From Nitrosomonas eutropha (GTDB lineage: Bacteria; Pseudomonadota; Gammaproteobacteria; Burkholderiales; Nitrosomonadaceae), in NCBI RefSeq assembly GCF_003201195.1, contig NZ_QICQ01000008.1, forward strand, positions 26,191-90,190: a stretch of 64,000 nt of DNA, in the 5' to 3' direction. The notes under the pieces were generated by a model. It made no database searches and was not told where the DNA came from. It worked only from the letters and a program-made list of their open reading frames with translations. The first letter of the stretch is position 1; each line of letters begins with the position of its first letter. Shown in pieces: positions 22,172-31,422 of the stretch. The position numbers and the translations under genes were made by a program.

Positions 22172-22198
22172 TTTACTCAATAAAATTTTCAGGGTCAA
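22170..22198 (-). promoter_or_regulatory. Sigma-70 promoter of the dcw cluster
   Basis: Minus-strand TTGACC (22198-22193) and TAAAGT (22175-22170) are separated by exactly 17 bp. The -35 matches consensus at 5 of 6 and the -10 at 4 of 6 positions. It lies about 100 bp ahead of the mraZ ATG, and its -10 overlaps the first MraZ box by two bases. Confidence 0.6.
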
Positions 22199-22286
22199 GT
22201 CAGGAGGAATTTTTATATTGTTGTGACAATTACTTAACAGATTTTTCCGGTAATCATTTCAAATAAAATCACCTTGTAAAGACAGC

Positions 22287-22724
22287 TTATTTCGGGATTT
22301 GAATATGGCATAGTACAAACCGGGAGAACATTTCAAACCAGACCGATATGGCTTTGGTATTTTGGGAACAGGCAGTTAATGACTTGTCGGCACGTGATCC
22401 GATGATGCACCGGATCATTCCGAGCATCTTGGTTATGCCCGGCATGATCCTGCCGGGCGTGGGGGGCGGTATCGGTTTCGATCCGGTGGATGATCTTGCA
22501 CTTGTTATCGACATTGATCGACAGCTTGTAGCCGAAGTGGCTCTTGCCGGGCTTCTTCGTCCAGGTCGCGTCGGTATCCTTCTGGCACCGTGTCGCCGGC
22601 TTCCAGTCGAATGCCTTGGGTAAATCTCTCCAGGGACAACCGGTATGCATGCGTACAGTATGCCTTCGACAGTTATACGCAAATCTTGCTTGTTGTAGAT
22701 GTTGTCGTGAAGCAAAATAGCCAA
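22287..22724 (-). pseudogene. IS5-type transposase remnant, frameshifted and internally deleted
   Basis: Two reading frames must be joined to recover the family pattern. One gives NKQDLRITVEGILY. After a one-base shift near 22660 the next frame gives RMHTGCPWRDLPKAF, the classic IS5-family N-terminal region. The frame then jumps directly to DTDATWTKKPGKSHFGYK and SINVDNKCKIIHRIETDTA, which in intact IS5 transposases lies roughly 100 residues further on. Most of the catalytic core is therefore deleted. No clear terminal inverted repeats were found. It sits between the dcw promoter and the rof-like gene and cannot be active. Confidence 0.75.
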
Positions 22725-22914
22725 TAGCTTCGACCAAAGTTCGGCATTGAGCAGTAATCGGAGTATTGCAAGCTCGTATTGTTGTTGTGTGAAAGCTACA
22801 ACGATATGAGTGCTTCTTTAAATCAATGGCTTGAGACCAAACGGGAACAGGCCCTAGGCGCAGTATAATTACCGAAGAAAAACAGCGGTGATTCAAATCA
22901 TTTGGACAAATACC

Positions 22915-23184
22915 ATGACTCAACATATTTCCTGCGATTTACACGACTATATCGAAGTGGCTTGTATGTATGGCTATCAGGTCAGGTTGATCCTGAAGGA
23001 CCAGTCAACTGCGGAAGGGAAGGCTAAGGATATTCTGACGGATACTGAAACGCGTGAGTTTCTGCTGCTGGAAACTGAAATCGGATCCCAGCAGGTTGAA
23101 TTAATTTTTCTCGATAAACTGCAAGTACTGACTCCGGATGCACGATTTACTGAAGTTGTCTTTTCCGGATCCTGTGAATCCTGA
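22915..23184 (+). CDS. Rho-binding antiterminator (Rof family)
   Basis: The protein has the Rof/YaeO pattern: an N-terminal ISCDLHDYIEVACMY (family ISCDxYDxLExAC), a small SH3-like beta barrel with VRLILKD, and FLLLETEIGSQQVELIFLDKL. Enteric Rof binds Rho and inhibits termination; that function is inferred here from family similarity. The ATG at 22915 (MTQHISCDL) fits the family start; a GTG nine codons upstream is also open. The gene stands alone between the IS5 remnant and a converging glycosyltransferase. Confidence 0.75.
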   Translation: MTQHISCDLHDYIEVACMYGYQVRLILKDQSTAEGKAKDILTDTETREFLLLETEIGSQQVELIFLDKLQVLTPDARFTEVVFSGSCES

Positions 23185-23205
23185 ATCCGTTACGATCCGG
23201 AAACT

Positions 23206-23274
23206 GCCTGAATAATCAGGCGCGAAATCCGTCATCCGGCGGACTGACTTTTCCAGATTCCGGCTTTCGCCGGA
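23206..23274. terminator. Two hairpins between convergent rof-like and glycosyltransferase genes
   Basis: GCCTGA-ATAA-TCAGGC (23206-23221) and TCCGGC-TTTC-GCCGGA (23259-23274) are perfect 6-bp stems with 4-base loops. The second, in CCGGCTTTCGCCGGAGTGACA context, looks like a dispersed extragenic repeat of the kind common in betaproteobacteria. The position between two gene ends suggests transcription termination in both directions. No strong U-run accompanies them. Confidence 0.4.
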
Positions 23275-23324
23275 GTGACACAGCCTGAATTAACAGCGTA
23301 GTGGAGTAACCGGTATTTTCCCGG

Positions 23325-24050
23325 TCAGCGTCTACCGTCGTACCACATCGGCAGCTTCTTTTTATTACGCAATGAGCCCAAGGGAGACAATACCAGGTAA
23401 AAAAACTGCCTGGTAATCTCCCATCCACTGTAAAGCTTGGTTTTTCTGGAGGATGTTTCGAGCGGGTGTTTGCTCAAAATTGCAAACTTGAGCTTGTGCT
23501 GGCGGCCATATTTCTTGAGTTTCCGGCTCAATTCGATTTCTTCCGCCGCGTACAGTGTCAAATCAAACCCGCCTACCTCTTTGAATGCGATGGCATTGCA
23601 TACTATCAGCGCCCCAGCAGCCCAGCCAAGCTGCACTGACAGCAGCGTCCATATTCGCAGCAATATCTCCGCCCATCTGGGCTGATCCGGCATATAAAGC
23701 GTGCTGCCCGCACCGACATGCCTGCCTTGTTTGATCAATTCAAACATATCGCCTACCAGTCCGGCATTCATAAGGCAATCGGCATCCATAAATATCAGCC
23801 ATTCCCCCTTGGCAACATCTGCGCCAGCAGTTCTGGCACGCGCAATATGATTGATCGGCTCAAAAACCACCCGGGCACCTGCTCGTTTAGCTAAACGAGC
23901 AGTTGCATCAGTAGAATTGTTATTCACTACGATGACTTCATGGGTATAGCCATAGGAGCGATTCGCCATCACTGCATCGGCAACTGAACGCAGGCACTGC
24001 TCGATCAATTGCTCTTCATTGAAAGCTGGAATGATAAAAGAAATGCGCAT
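23325..24050 (-). CDS. Family 2 glycosyltransferase
   Basis: The GT-A fold begins at once with MRISFIIPAFNEEQLIEQCL. VIVVNNNSTDATARLAKRAG (nucleotide binding) and WLIFMDADCLMN (DxD metal motif) follow, then GGFDLTLYAAEEIELSRKL, which resembles the ED acceptor motif of processive and non-processive GT2 enzymes. A hydrophobic stretch (WTLLSVQLGWAAGALIV) may associate with the membrane. The start at MRISF fits the family; upstream codons are open but out of character. The sugar donor and acceptor cannot be told from sequence. Confidence 0.85.
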   Translation of the reverse strand: MRISFIIPAFNEEQLIEQCLRSVADAVMANRSYGYTHEVIVVNNNSTDATARLAKRAGARVVFEPINHIARARTAGADVAKGEWLIFMDADCLMNAGLVGDMFELIKQGRHVGAGSTLYMPDQPRWAEILLRIWTLLSVQLGWAAGALIVCNAIAFKEVGGFDLTLYAAEEIELSRKLKKYGRQHKLKFAILSKHPLETSSRKTKLYSGWEITRQFFYLVLSPLGSLRNKKKLPMWYDGRR

Positions 24051-24238
24051 ATAACCTATTTCAATAATAAAAAATTCAGTAATTTCTGCCATTACCGAGC
24101 GTTCATCGTAAATCACAGAATTACAACCTTGTTCAGCTTACAATATAAAATTCGGGTAAGGATAGATATGCCCAGAAGCCTGCATTTATAATTACATCTT
24201 CCAATTTTAAACAGCTTGATTTCACACGCCCCTGCCAT

Positions 24239-24688
24239 ATGATCTGGAAACCCAATGTTACAGTCGCCGCAGTTGTTGAACAGAATGGTAAATACCTGTT
24301 GGTGGAAGAAATTCCCAAAGGAACCGAGATAAAACTCAACCAACCAGCCGGTCATCTGGAACCCGGTGAGTCCATTATTCAGGCGTGCTGTCGAGAAGTA
24401 CTGGAAGAAACTGGCCATACCTTTCAGCCTGAGGTGTTAACCGGCATTTATCATTGGACATCGGCCTCGAATGGTATCACCTACCTGCGCTTTACCTTCT
24501 CCGGTCAAGTTACTGCTTTTGATCACGAAAGAAAACTCGATACCGGCATCATACGGGCAATCTGGCTCAATATAGATGAAATCCGTGCAAAACAGGCATT
24601 TCATCGCACACCGCTGGTAATGCAATGTATTGAAGACTACCTCACCGGGAGAAACTATCCGCTGAATATCCTGAAGTACTACGGCTGA
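24239..24688 (+). CDS. Nudix hydrolase (NudJ-like)
   Basis: The protein has 149 residues with a complete Nudix box: G-x5-E-x7-REVLEETGH (GHLEPGESI through EETGH, about residues 38-60). The beginning VTVAAVVEQNGKYLLVEE and the IYHWTSASNGITYLRFTF region resemble NudJ, a phosphatase of thiamine and nucleoside pyrophosphates. The substrate is inferred only from that resemblance. It is divergent from the glycosyltransferase gene. Confidence 0.88.
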   Translation: MIWKPNVTVAAVVEQNGKYLLVEEIPKGTEIKLNQPAGHLEPGESIIQACCREVLEETGHTFQPEVLTGIYHWTSASNGITYLRFTFSGQVTAFDHERKLDTGIIRAIWLNIDEIRAKQAFHRTPLVMQCIEDYLTGRNYPLNILKYYG

Positions 24689-24966
24689 GAGCCAATCAGC
24701 TAACTACAAAATTCGGCACAAGGAATCATACATATGAACCGGTATGGCAACCCATGGGCTTTCTACACTCTTATCTAGCAAGGATAGAAACAGCAATCCC
24801 ATAACCATACAAATCACGATGCTGCCCAGCTTGTTTTTTGTTATACAATCCGGTGGTGGTTTATGTTCTAACCCGAATCAAAAGAATCGAGCCAGAATCA
24901 AACGGCCCGGTTAAAAGGAAATACACTAAGCAGCACCAAAATTTGAAATCATAAAGTGGAGGAAAT

Positions 24967-25578
24967 ATGAAGAAGGTTTTTCGAAACAGATACGTTGCCG
25001 GGCTATGCCTCGCAATATCAATGTTTCTGGTATCGTTGCCCGCATCAGCTCAGCTGATGCTCGCGCACGAGGGACATCATGATGACTCAGGGTGTAAAGT
25101 TGATGATGGAGATTTTCCTGTTGCGATCAGCATTTATGAAGTTCCGGAAGGGAATATTCCTCCTATGCATTCATATTGCAGTCATGTTCCCAATGCAGGC
25201 AAGATCAATATGACGATTGAGCTTTCCGATGCCAAGACACGTGAAGTTCCTATCGCTGTCAGGGTCCTTATGGAAGGACATGAAGGTAGTGAGCACGGCG
25301 CACATGAAGTGCTGTATATGCCTGCCGAGAAATATTCCTCCGGTATTATCGTGGTTGCAACCAATCTTGAACAAGTTGGACAGTATAACGTTCAGCTGGA
25401 AACAGACGATGGTGCAGGCAATGTCAAAACAGCCGTCAAGATCCCGCTGCATATTGGAGAGGGGAGTGGCCACAGTCATGGATCCAACTTTGGTACGATG
25501 GAATTGATTCTACTTGCTGGTGTGGGCATAGCAGGTGCTTTCATTTTCCTTCGCAAGAAAGATCCCGCAAAAGCTTAA
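24967..25578 (+). CDS. Secreted, membrane-anchored His-rich protein of unknown function
   Basis: Not a family I can name. There is a clear signal peptide (KK basic start, hydrophobic core, cleavage after PASA at about residue 28). The mature N-terminus is rich in possible metal ligands (MLAHEGHHDDSGC), and MHSYCSHVP, MEGHEGSEHGAHE and GHSHG follow. The rest alternates like a beta sandwich (INMTIELSD, YNVQLETDD, KIPLHIGE). A C-terminal membrane helix (MELILLAGVGIAGAFIFL) ends in RKKDPAKA, so the domain should face the periplasm. A copper or other metal role is inference from the His, Met and Cys residues. AGTGGAGGAA is a strong ribosome-binding site. Confidence 0.8.
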   Translation: MKKVFRNRYVAGLCLAISMFLVSLPASAQLMLAHEGHHDDSGCKVDDGDFPVAISIYEVPEGNIPPMHSYCSHVPNAGKINMTIELSDAKTREVPIAVRVLMEGHEGSEHGAHEVLYMPAEKYSSGIIVVATNLEQVGQYNVQLETDDGAGNVKTAVKIPLHIGEGSGHSHGSNFGTMELILLAGVGIAGAFIFLRKKDPAKA

Positions 25579-25732
25579 TCAAGATAATATCAATTAAATA
25601 TGGAAGCATGCAGCATTGTGTTGCCAAATATAGAGCTGCATGCCTGAATACCCGGATACCCAGATACCACGAAAAAAGTGGCGCAAGCTATGCATAAGCA
25701 TACTCCCAACCATTTTCTTACAATAAAAAATC

Positions 25733-26215
25733 ATGGCACTCAGTTTGACATCTCCATCGTTTTCTCATCAAGGCCTAATTCCAGCAGATCATACCTGCGA
25801 CGGTGAGGACTCTTCTCCGAAGCTCATCTGGACAGGAGTACCAGAAAATACGAAAAGCCTGGTTCTGATCGTTGATGACCCGGATGCACCTGATCCACAG
25901 GCACCCAAAATGACATGGGTACATTGGGTACTTTACAATATTCCAATTACGGTTGATAACCTGCCAGCACAAGTAACCGTAGATAGATTGCCTGCCGGTA
26001 CTTTGGAAGGTATAAACGACTGGGGAAGAACTGGTTACGGCGGACCATGTCCACCAATCGGAACCCATCGCTATTTTCATAAGTTGTACGCTCTGGATAC
26101 TATATTGCCCGATTTGAACCAACCAACCAAAGCTGTTCTGGAAAAAGCCATGCAAGGTCACATTATTGCTCAGGCTGAATTAATCGGACGATATTGCCGC
26201 CCAAGCAACGCCTGA
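25733..26215 (+). CDS. PEBP-family protein (YbhB/YbcL type)
   Basis: A phosphatidylethanolamine-binding-protein fold of 160 residues without a signal peptide. The ligand-site motif is DPDAPDPQAPKMTWVHWVLY and the second signature is GGPCPPIGTHRYFHKLYALD. TCDGEDSSPKLIWTGVPE near the start is typical of the bacterial subfamily. The cellular role of bacterial members is poorly defined. It is a single gene, 155 bp after the secreted His-rich protein. Confidence 0.92.
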   Translation: MALSLTSPSFSHQGLIPADHTCDGEDSSPKLIWTGVPENTKSLVLIVDDPDAPDPQAPKMTWVHWVLYNIPITVDNLPAQVTVDRLPAGTLEGINDWGRTGYGGPCPPIGTHRYFHKLYALDTILPDLNQPTKAVLEKAMQGHIIAQAELIGRYCRPSNA

Positions 26216-26304
26216 AACACAAACAGCCAAGTTAAAAGCCAACAAACTGCATCATCCTGTCAATCCTGGCTGCTGACTCCGATACTGCTATCACTCTTGT
26301 TAAT

Positions 26305-26829
26305 ATGTCTATCAAATCACGTATCCGTACTATCCCACACTACCCTCGCGAAGGGATTATGTTCCGGGATATCACCACTCTTCTGAAAGATCCAGTCGGA
26401 TTGCGTATAACTATTGATGAGATTGCCGAGCGTTATCGGGCTGAAAAAATCGACAAAGTTGTCGGAATAGAATCTCGTGGTTTTATCTTTGCCGCACCGG
26501 TTGCTTATGCGCTGGGGGCCGGATTTGTTCCCATCCGCAAGCAAGGTAAATTGCCGGCAGAAACCATCAGCTGTGATTACCAACTGGAATATGGTTACGA
26601 TAAGATTGAAATCCATGCGGATGCAATCGATAAAGACGACCGTGTGCTAATGATCGATGATCTAATTGCAACAGGTGGAACGATGGAAGCAGCGATCAAG
26701 CTGGTTCAGGAGATGGGCGGAAAAATAATCGAATGCTGTTTTGTGATTGATTTACCTGGTGTCGGTGGAAGTACACGGCTGCGCCAACAAGACCATCCAC
26801 TGTATTCTCTGTGCAGTTTTGATGATTGA
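26305..26829 (+). CDS. apt: Adenine phosphoribosyltransferase
   Basis: Apt salvages adenine with PRPP to AMP. It has 174 residues: YPREGIMFRDITTLLKDP at the N-terminus, the ESRGFIFAAPVAYALGAGFVPIRK region, and the PRPP-binding loop VLMIDDLIATGGTMEAAI at about residues 115-133. CCFVIDLPGVGG closes the fold. All are canonical. Confidence 0.97.
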   Translation: MSIKSRIRTIPHYPREGIMFRDITTLLKDPVGLRITIDEIAERYRAEKIDKVVGIESRGFIFAAPVAYALGAGFVPIRKQGKLPAETISCDYQLEYGYDKIEIHADAIDKDDRVLMIDDLIATGGTMEAAIKLVQEMGGKIIECCFVIDLPGVGGSTRLRQQDHPLYSLCSFDD

Positions 26830-26975
26830 ATCTGCTGGCGGCATCCTCGTCTCTGGATTAAACACGTATACAGATATCTAATTTCTGTTCAAACAGAATC
26901 GTTGCAATGCTAATATCCGCAGCAGATTAGCCGCAATCCTGCCGGTTAAGATGCCGGAGCAACTTTCCGCAATAA

Positions 26976-28337
<1,362 letters not shown>

Positions 28338-28383
28338 TGTATGCATGTTCGTCTGTATTAACTACTAGAAATGGAGGATTCTG

Positions 28384-29070
28384 ATGCAAAATGACAATCA
28401 TGATGCCACCCATACTGATAAGGATGTTACCCAACTTGCCGAAGAAGTCAGGAAAGCAATAGAGCAGGGTGGTGATGTGGAAAATGCTGTCAGAAATCTT
28501 ACACTCAAGACTATGCACTCTAACGGTCTGGATATCGAATCCCTGAAACAGATAGCAACCGCTGTAATGGAAGGGGCTCAGGCTGGTGCGCAGCAGAAAA
28601 TAACGCATGCCACAGGGCAATCTCAAACAGCGCGATCACAAATCACCCAGGCAGTCAGCGGACTAGATGGTGCTTTTGCTCAATTGGCCGGTGCTTCCAA
28701 GCTGGCTCTGGAAGAAGCAGCAGGAAAAGCAAAGCAGTTCTCCGACAGCGACCTGGCCAAAGCCCGGGCAGATTTGGAAGATCTGGAAGATGTATTTCTG
28801 GATACCCTGAAACAGACGGCTTCCGCCACACAGGGTTTGATTGCTGAAACACTGCAGGATCTGTTAACACATGCACAACATAATGGCACCGCTGTGGGCA
28901 GACAGATCAAAGATACGCTGGCAGTTTTGGCGCATCAAGTAGCTTCAGCCGGCCGGGCACAATTTGAAGCGGGCGTAAAACTCACTCAAATGACTGCAGA
29001 TCTTCTGTACAAAATTTCTACCGGGGTCTTATCCGGCATCACCAGTCAAACTGATCGGGATAAAAAATAA
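28384..29070 (+). CDS. Helical, phasin-like protein of unknown function
   Basis: A 228-residue protein that is almost entirely helical and rich in Ala, Gln and Thr, with no signal peptide or membrane segment. Heptad-like stretches (LAKARADLEDLEDVFLDTLK, GRQIKDTLAVLAHQVASAG) recall phasins and apolipoprotein-like granule coats. The N-terminal 40 residues are acidic and polar, containing LAEEVRKAIEQGGDVENAV. ATGGAGGA precedes the start. It follows serS by 46 bp and may be read through from it. The phasin resemblance is structural inference only. Confidence 0.75.
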   Translation: MQNDNHDATHTDKDVTQLAEEVRKAIEQGGDVENAVRNLTLKTMHSNGLDIESLKQIATAVMEGAQAGAQQKITHATGQSQTARSQITQAVSGLDGAFAQLAGASKLALEEAAGKAKQFSDSDLAKARADLEDLEDVFLDTLKQTASATQGLIAETLQDLLTHAQHNGTAVGRQIKDTLAVLAHQVASAGRAQFEAGVKLTQMTADLLYKISTGVLSGITSQTDRDKK

Positions 29071-29114
29071 TCATTTCTCCGATCCGGAAAATCTGTCGAA
29101 AATTCTGGCGCGCC

Positions 29115-29825
29115 TCAACCTGGTAAATAATAACGGTTAACTGGGTTGAGCGAGCTATCCAGCTCGTAACAAAGCGGCTGACCTGTCGTAATTGATAAGC
29201 GCATCACCTGTGCGCCTGTCAATCCTTCCAATTGCATAACTAAAGTTCTTAAAAGCCCCTTGTGCGAGACAATTAGCAAACGTTTCCCCTGCCTGATTTC
29301 AGGGAGAATCGTTTGCTGCCAGAAGGGCTGTACGCGCACCAATGCTTGTTGCATACTTTCTGCCAGAGGTAACTGGGCATGATTAACTGCTGCATAGCGC
29401 TGCTGGCTGGCGGGTACACGAGGATCATTTGCCATCAGCAATGGAGGCACCGCATCAAAATGGAGCTGGCTTTTCAGTACCGGCCAGATACCAAATTTAC
29501 GAATGGCAGCCCAAGGACGCATGCCCTCCAGTGCGCCGTAATGACGTTCATTCAGCCGCCAGCTCTGATAAGCTGGGAGATGGCTCAGGCTCATTTCCGA
29601 TTGCACAAACGCAAGCGTATCTCGTGCACGCTTTAGCTCCGAACAGAAACAGATATCAAAACTAAAACCTGCCTGCTTGAGACGCTGGCCTGCTCTTCTT
29701 GCTTCCTCCTCACCTTGCAAGCTGAGTGCAATATCACTCCAACCAGTAAAGTGCCTGTCTTTATTCCAGACACTTTTCCCATGGCGGAGCAATACCAGCC
29801 GGGTTAACTTTTCTGTTTTACTCAC
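29115..29825 (-). CDS. Divergent 2,3-bisphosphoglycerate-dependent phosphoglycerate-mutase-like protein
   Basis: A histidine-phosphatase-superfamily protein of 236 residues, alignable end to end with GpmA: LLRHGKSVWN, FTGWSDIALS, LNERHYGALEGM and SHKGLLRTLV. The two histidines (RHG, SHK) and the glutamate of ERHYG are kept. However, RHGES is RHGKS, AAHGNSLR is VSHKGLLR, and the usual KAETAEKYG helix is RPWAAIRKFG. It may be a true mutase or a phosphatase or mutase of another substrate. It is last in a five-gene run, 49 bp after the desaturase gene. Confidence 0.8.
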   Translation of the reverse strand: MSKTEKLTRLVLLRHGKSVWNKDRHFTGWSDIALSLQGEEEARRAGQRLKQAGFSFDICFCSELKRARDTLAFVQSEMSLSHLPAYQSWRLNERHYGALEGMRPWAAIRKFGIWPVLKSQLHFDAVPPLLMANDPRVPASQQRYAAVNHAQLPLAESMQQALVRVQPFWQQTILPEIRQGKRLLIVSHKGLLRTLVMQLEGLTGAQVMRLSITTGQPLCYELDSSLNPVNRYYLPG

Positions 29826-29874
29826 AAATGATTGTAGATTTTTAGAGACAGTAAAGTTACAAAAATATTAAACA

Positions 29875-30942
29875 TCAATCCCGTATATTATTTTTCTTTA
29901 CTGCCGCCGTAGATTCCTGCCAGATTTGCCTCAATGCAGACCACAATCCATTACGATTGGTTTGTAAAATCAATTGGTTATCACCAAATTCCTGTGCAAG
30001 CCGCCTTTGAGCCTTGCCGAGATTGTGGTAGGGCATGCTCATGAAAAGATGATGTGTAGCATGGTAACGTAGCCCGACCGGCGCCCATAATCCGGTCATA
30101 AAATTACCGGGAACATTGATGGAATCAAGATACTGCTCAACCAGTGTCAGATGATAATCACCTCTATGACGATACGCATGGGCAGCCAGAGTGCGCAGTG
30201 AATTCAGGATAAAAATTGCGACAGCAACCACATACCAGAGCACCAATACCTGCCAGGATAACTTCCCCAATATCACACTGGCTACGACAATTACTGCAAA
30301 CAAAAATGTCGCCAGCTCCTGCAGCTGCCAATGATGATCGTTACGTACAGCATCTGCCCGACGAATATAGGCTGGATTAATTGTCAGCGAAGAAGCACGC
30401 TCCCAGATAATTTTCCGCAAGGGTGGAATCAGATACGAGATTGGAGTCAGCAACAAAAACCGCATCACCAGCAGTAGCGGCAGAATCAGTGAAAGCAGTA
30501 CATAACCTACTAACCCTACCGGATGTTGAGTGGCAAAGGGAAGATATTCCCCATCTTCAGAGGTGCCATAGATAGCCGGTTTATGATGATCATAATGCAC
30601 GCCGTCATAGGTAAAAGACGGGATCATAAATGGAATGCCACAAGTCAGATTCCACACCAGTCGGAATATTTTGAACGTTCCACGCTCAAGATGGGCAAGC
30701 TCATGGATAAAAATTGCAGCACGATAAAAGGCAAATATCGCTACCCAACAAGAAAGTATTTGCCAGATGGAAAGCCATGGCATGTGGAATGCTGTCGCGA
30801 AAGCTGCCCATCCCAGCATGATATGAAACAGAAAATCTGACCAGTAAATTCCAGGATCAGGTGTCATCAGGTCACGCACCAATGCACGCGCCTCATATAA
30901 GGGAAAATTGACTTGTATCGTATTATCGTTATCAGCAGCCAT
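29875..30942 (-). CDS. Membrane fatty-acid desaturase family protein
   Basis: A polytopic membrane di-iron enzyme of 355 residues with the histidine clusters HELAH (about residue 85), HYDHH (about 120) and HATHH (about 275). These are the HX3-4H, HX2-3HH and HX2-3HH ligands of desaturases and hydroxylases. Hydrophobic pairs lie at about residues 38-80 (membrane entry), 165-190 and 215-250. The substrate (acyl lipid or another alkyl chain) cannot be told. It is read with the HIT gene 21 bp upstream. Confidence 0.9.
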   Translation of the reverse strand: MAADNDNTIQVNFPLYEARALVRDLMTPDPGIYWSDFLFHIMLGWAAFATAFHMPWLSIWQILSCWVAIFAFYRAAIFIHELAHLERGTFKIFRLVWNLTCGIPFMIPSFTYDGVHYDHHKPAIYGTSEDGEYLPFATQHPVGLVGYVLLSLILPLLLVMRFLLLTPISYLIPPLRKIIWERASSLTINPAYIRRADAVRNDHHWQLQELATFLFAVIVVASVILGKLSWQVLVLWYVVAVAIFILNSLRTLAAHAYRHRGDYHLTLVEQYLDSINVPGNFMTGLWAPVGLRYHATHHLFMSMPYHNLGKAQRRLAQEFGDNQLILQTNRNGLWSALRQIWQESTAAVKKNNIRD

Positions 30943-30963
30943 GAGGGAAAATATTTTTCAAAT

Positions 30964-31407
30964 TTATCCCCAATTAGAAATCAGGTGTTTGATTATCAGC
31001 TGGTTTATATCTGGATTGGTTCCGTTAATTTTGCTGAAATCAGGCACACCGGGCCAACCAGCGTCAAAAAAAGTTTTACCGGCAAATTCTCTGGCTTGTG
31101 CATAACGAGGAATAACGTGAAAATGGACATCAGGGTCAACCATCATCAACATCAGGTAATTCAATTTGTCATACTGAAAGGCTTTTCTTAAAGTAACGTC
31201 AATCTTGCCAGTCACAATTTTCAGTTCAGTAAAACTGGCACTGCTCAACGCAGAAAAACTTTGTACCGGTTCATGCGCAATCAAAACCAAAGCACCCAAG
31301 GTCAACTGGGCTGGACGCAACAGCACGCTCCAATACTGAAACTGGCAAATAACTGTGTCTGGCGCGCCAAACTTCTGCATGGTGCCATTAAATATTTTCA
31401 TACTCAC
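30964..31407 (-). CDS. HIT-family nucleotide-binding protein
   Basis: A histidine-triad fold of 147 residues. YWSVLLRPAQLTLGALVLIA leads into the fold, and the triad region reads DKLNYLMLMMVDPDVHFHVIPRY. The last two triad histidines are present (HFHVI, with the nucleophilic second His), but the first is Asp. Similar proteins hydrolyse nucleoside phosphoramidates or dinucleoside polyphosphates. It lies between the nucleotidyltransferase (15 bp) and the desaturase. Confidence 0.85.
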   Translation of the reverse strand: MSMKIFNGTMQKFGAPDTVICQFQYWSVLLRPAQLTLGALVLIAHEPVQSFSALSSASFTELKIVTGKIDVTLRKAFQYDKLNYLMLMMVDPDVHFHVIPRYAQAREFAGKTFFDAGWPGVPDFSKINGTNPDINQLIIKHLISNWG

Positions 31408-31422
31408 TATCTTTTCTCCAGA

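Noticed and set aside
22348-22623. 91-codon plus-strand frame opposite the IS5 remnant
   Set aside because: The transposase similarity is on the minus strand; this frame has no recognisable content.
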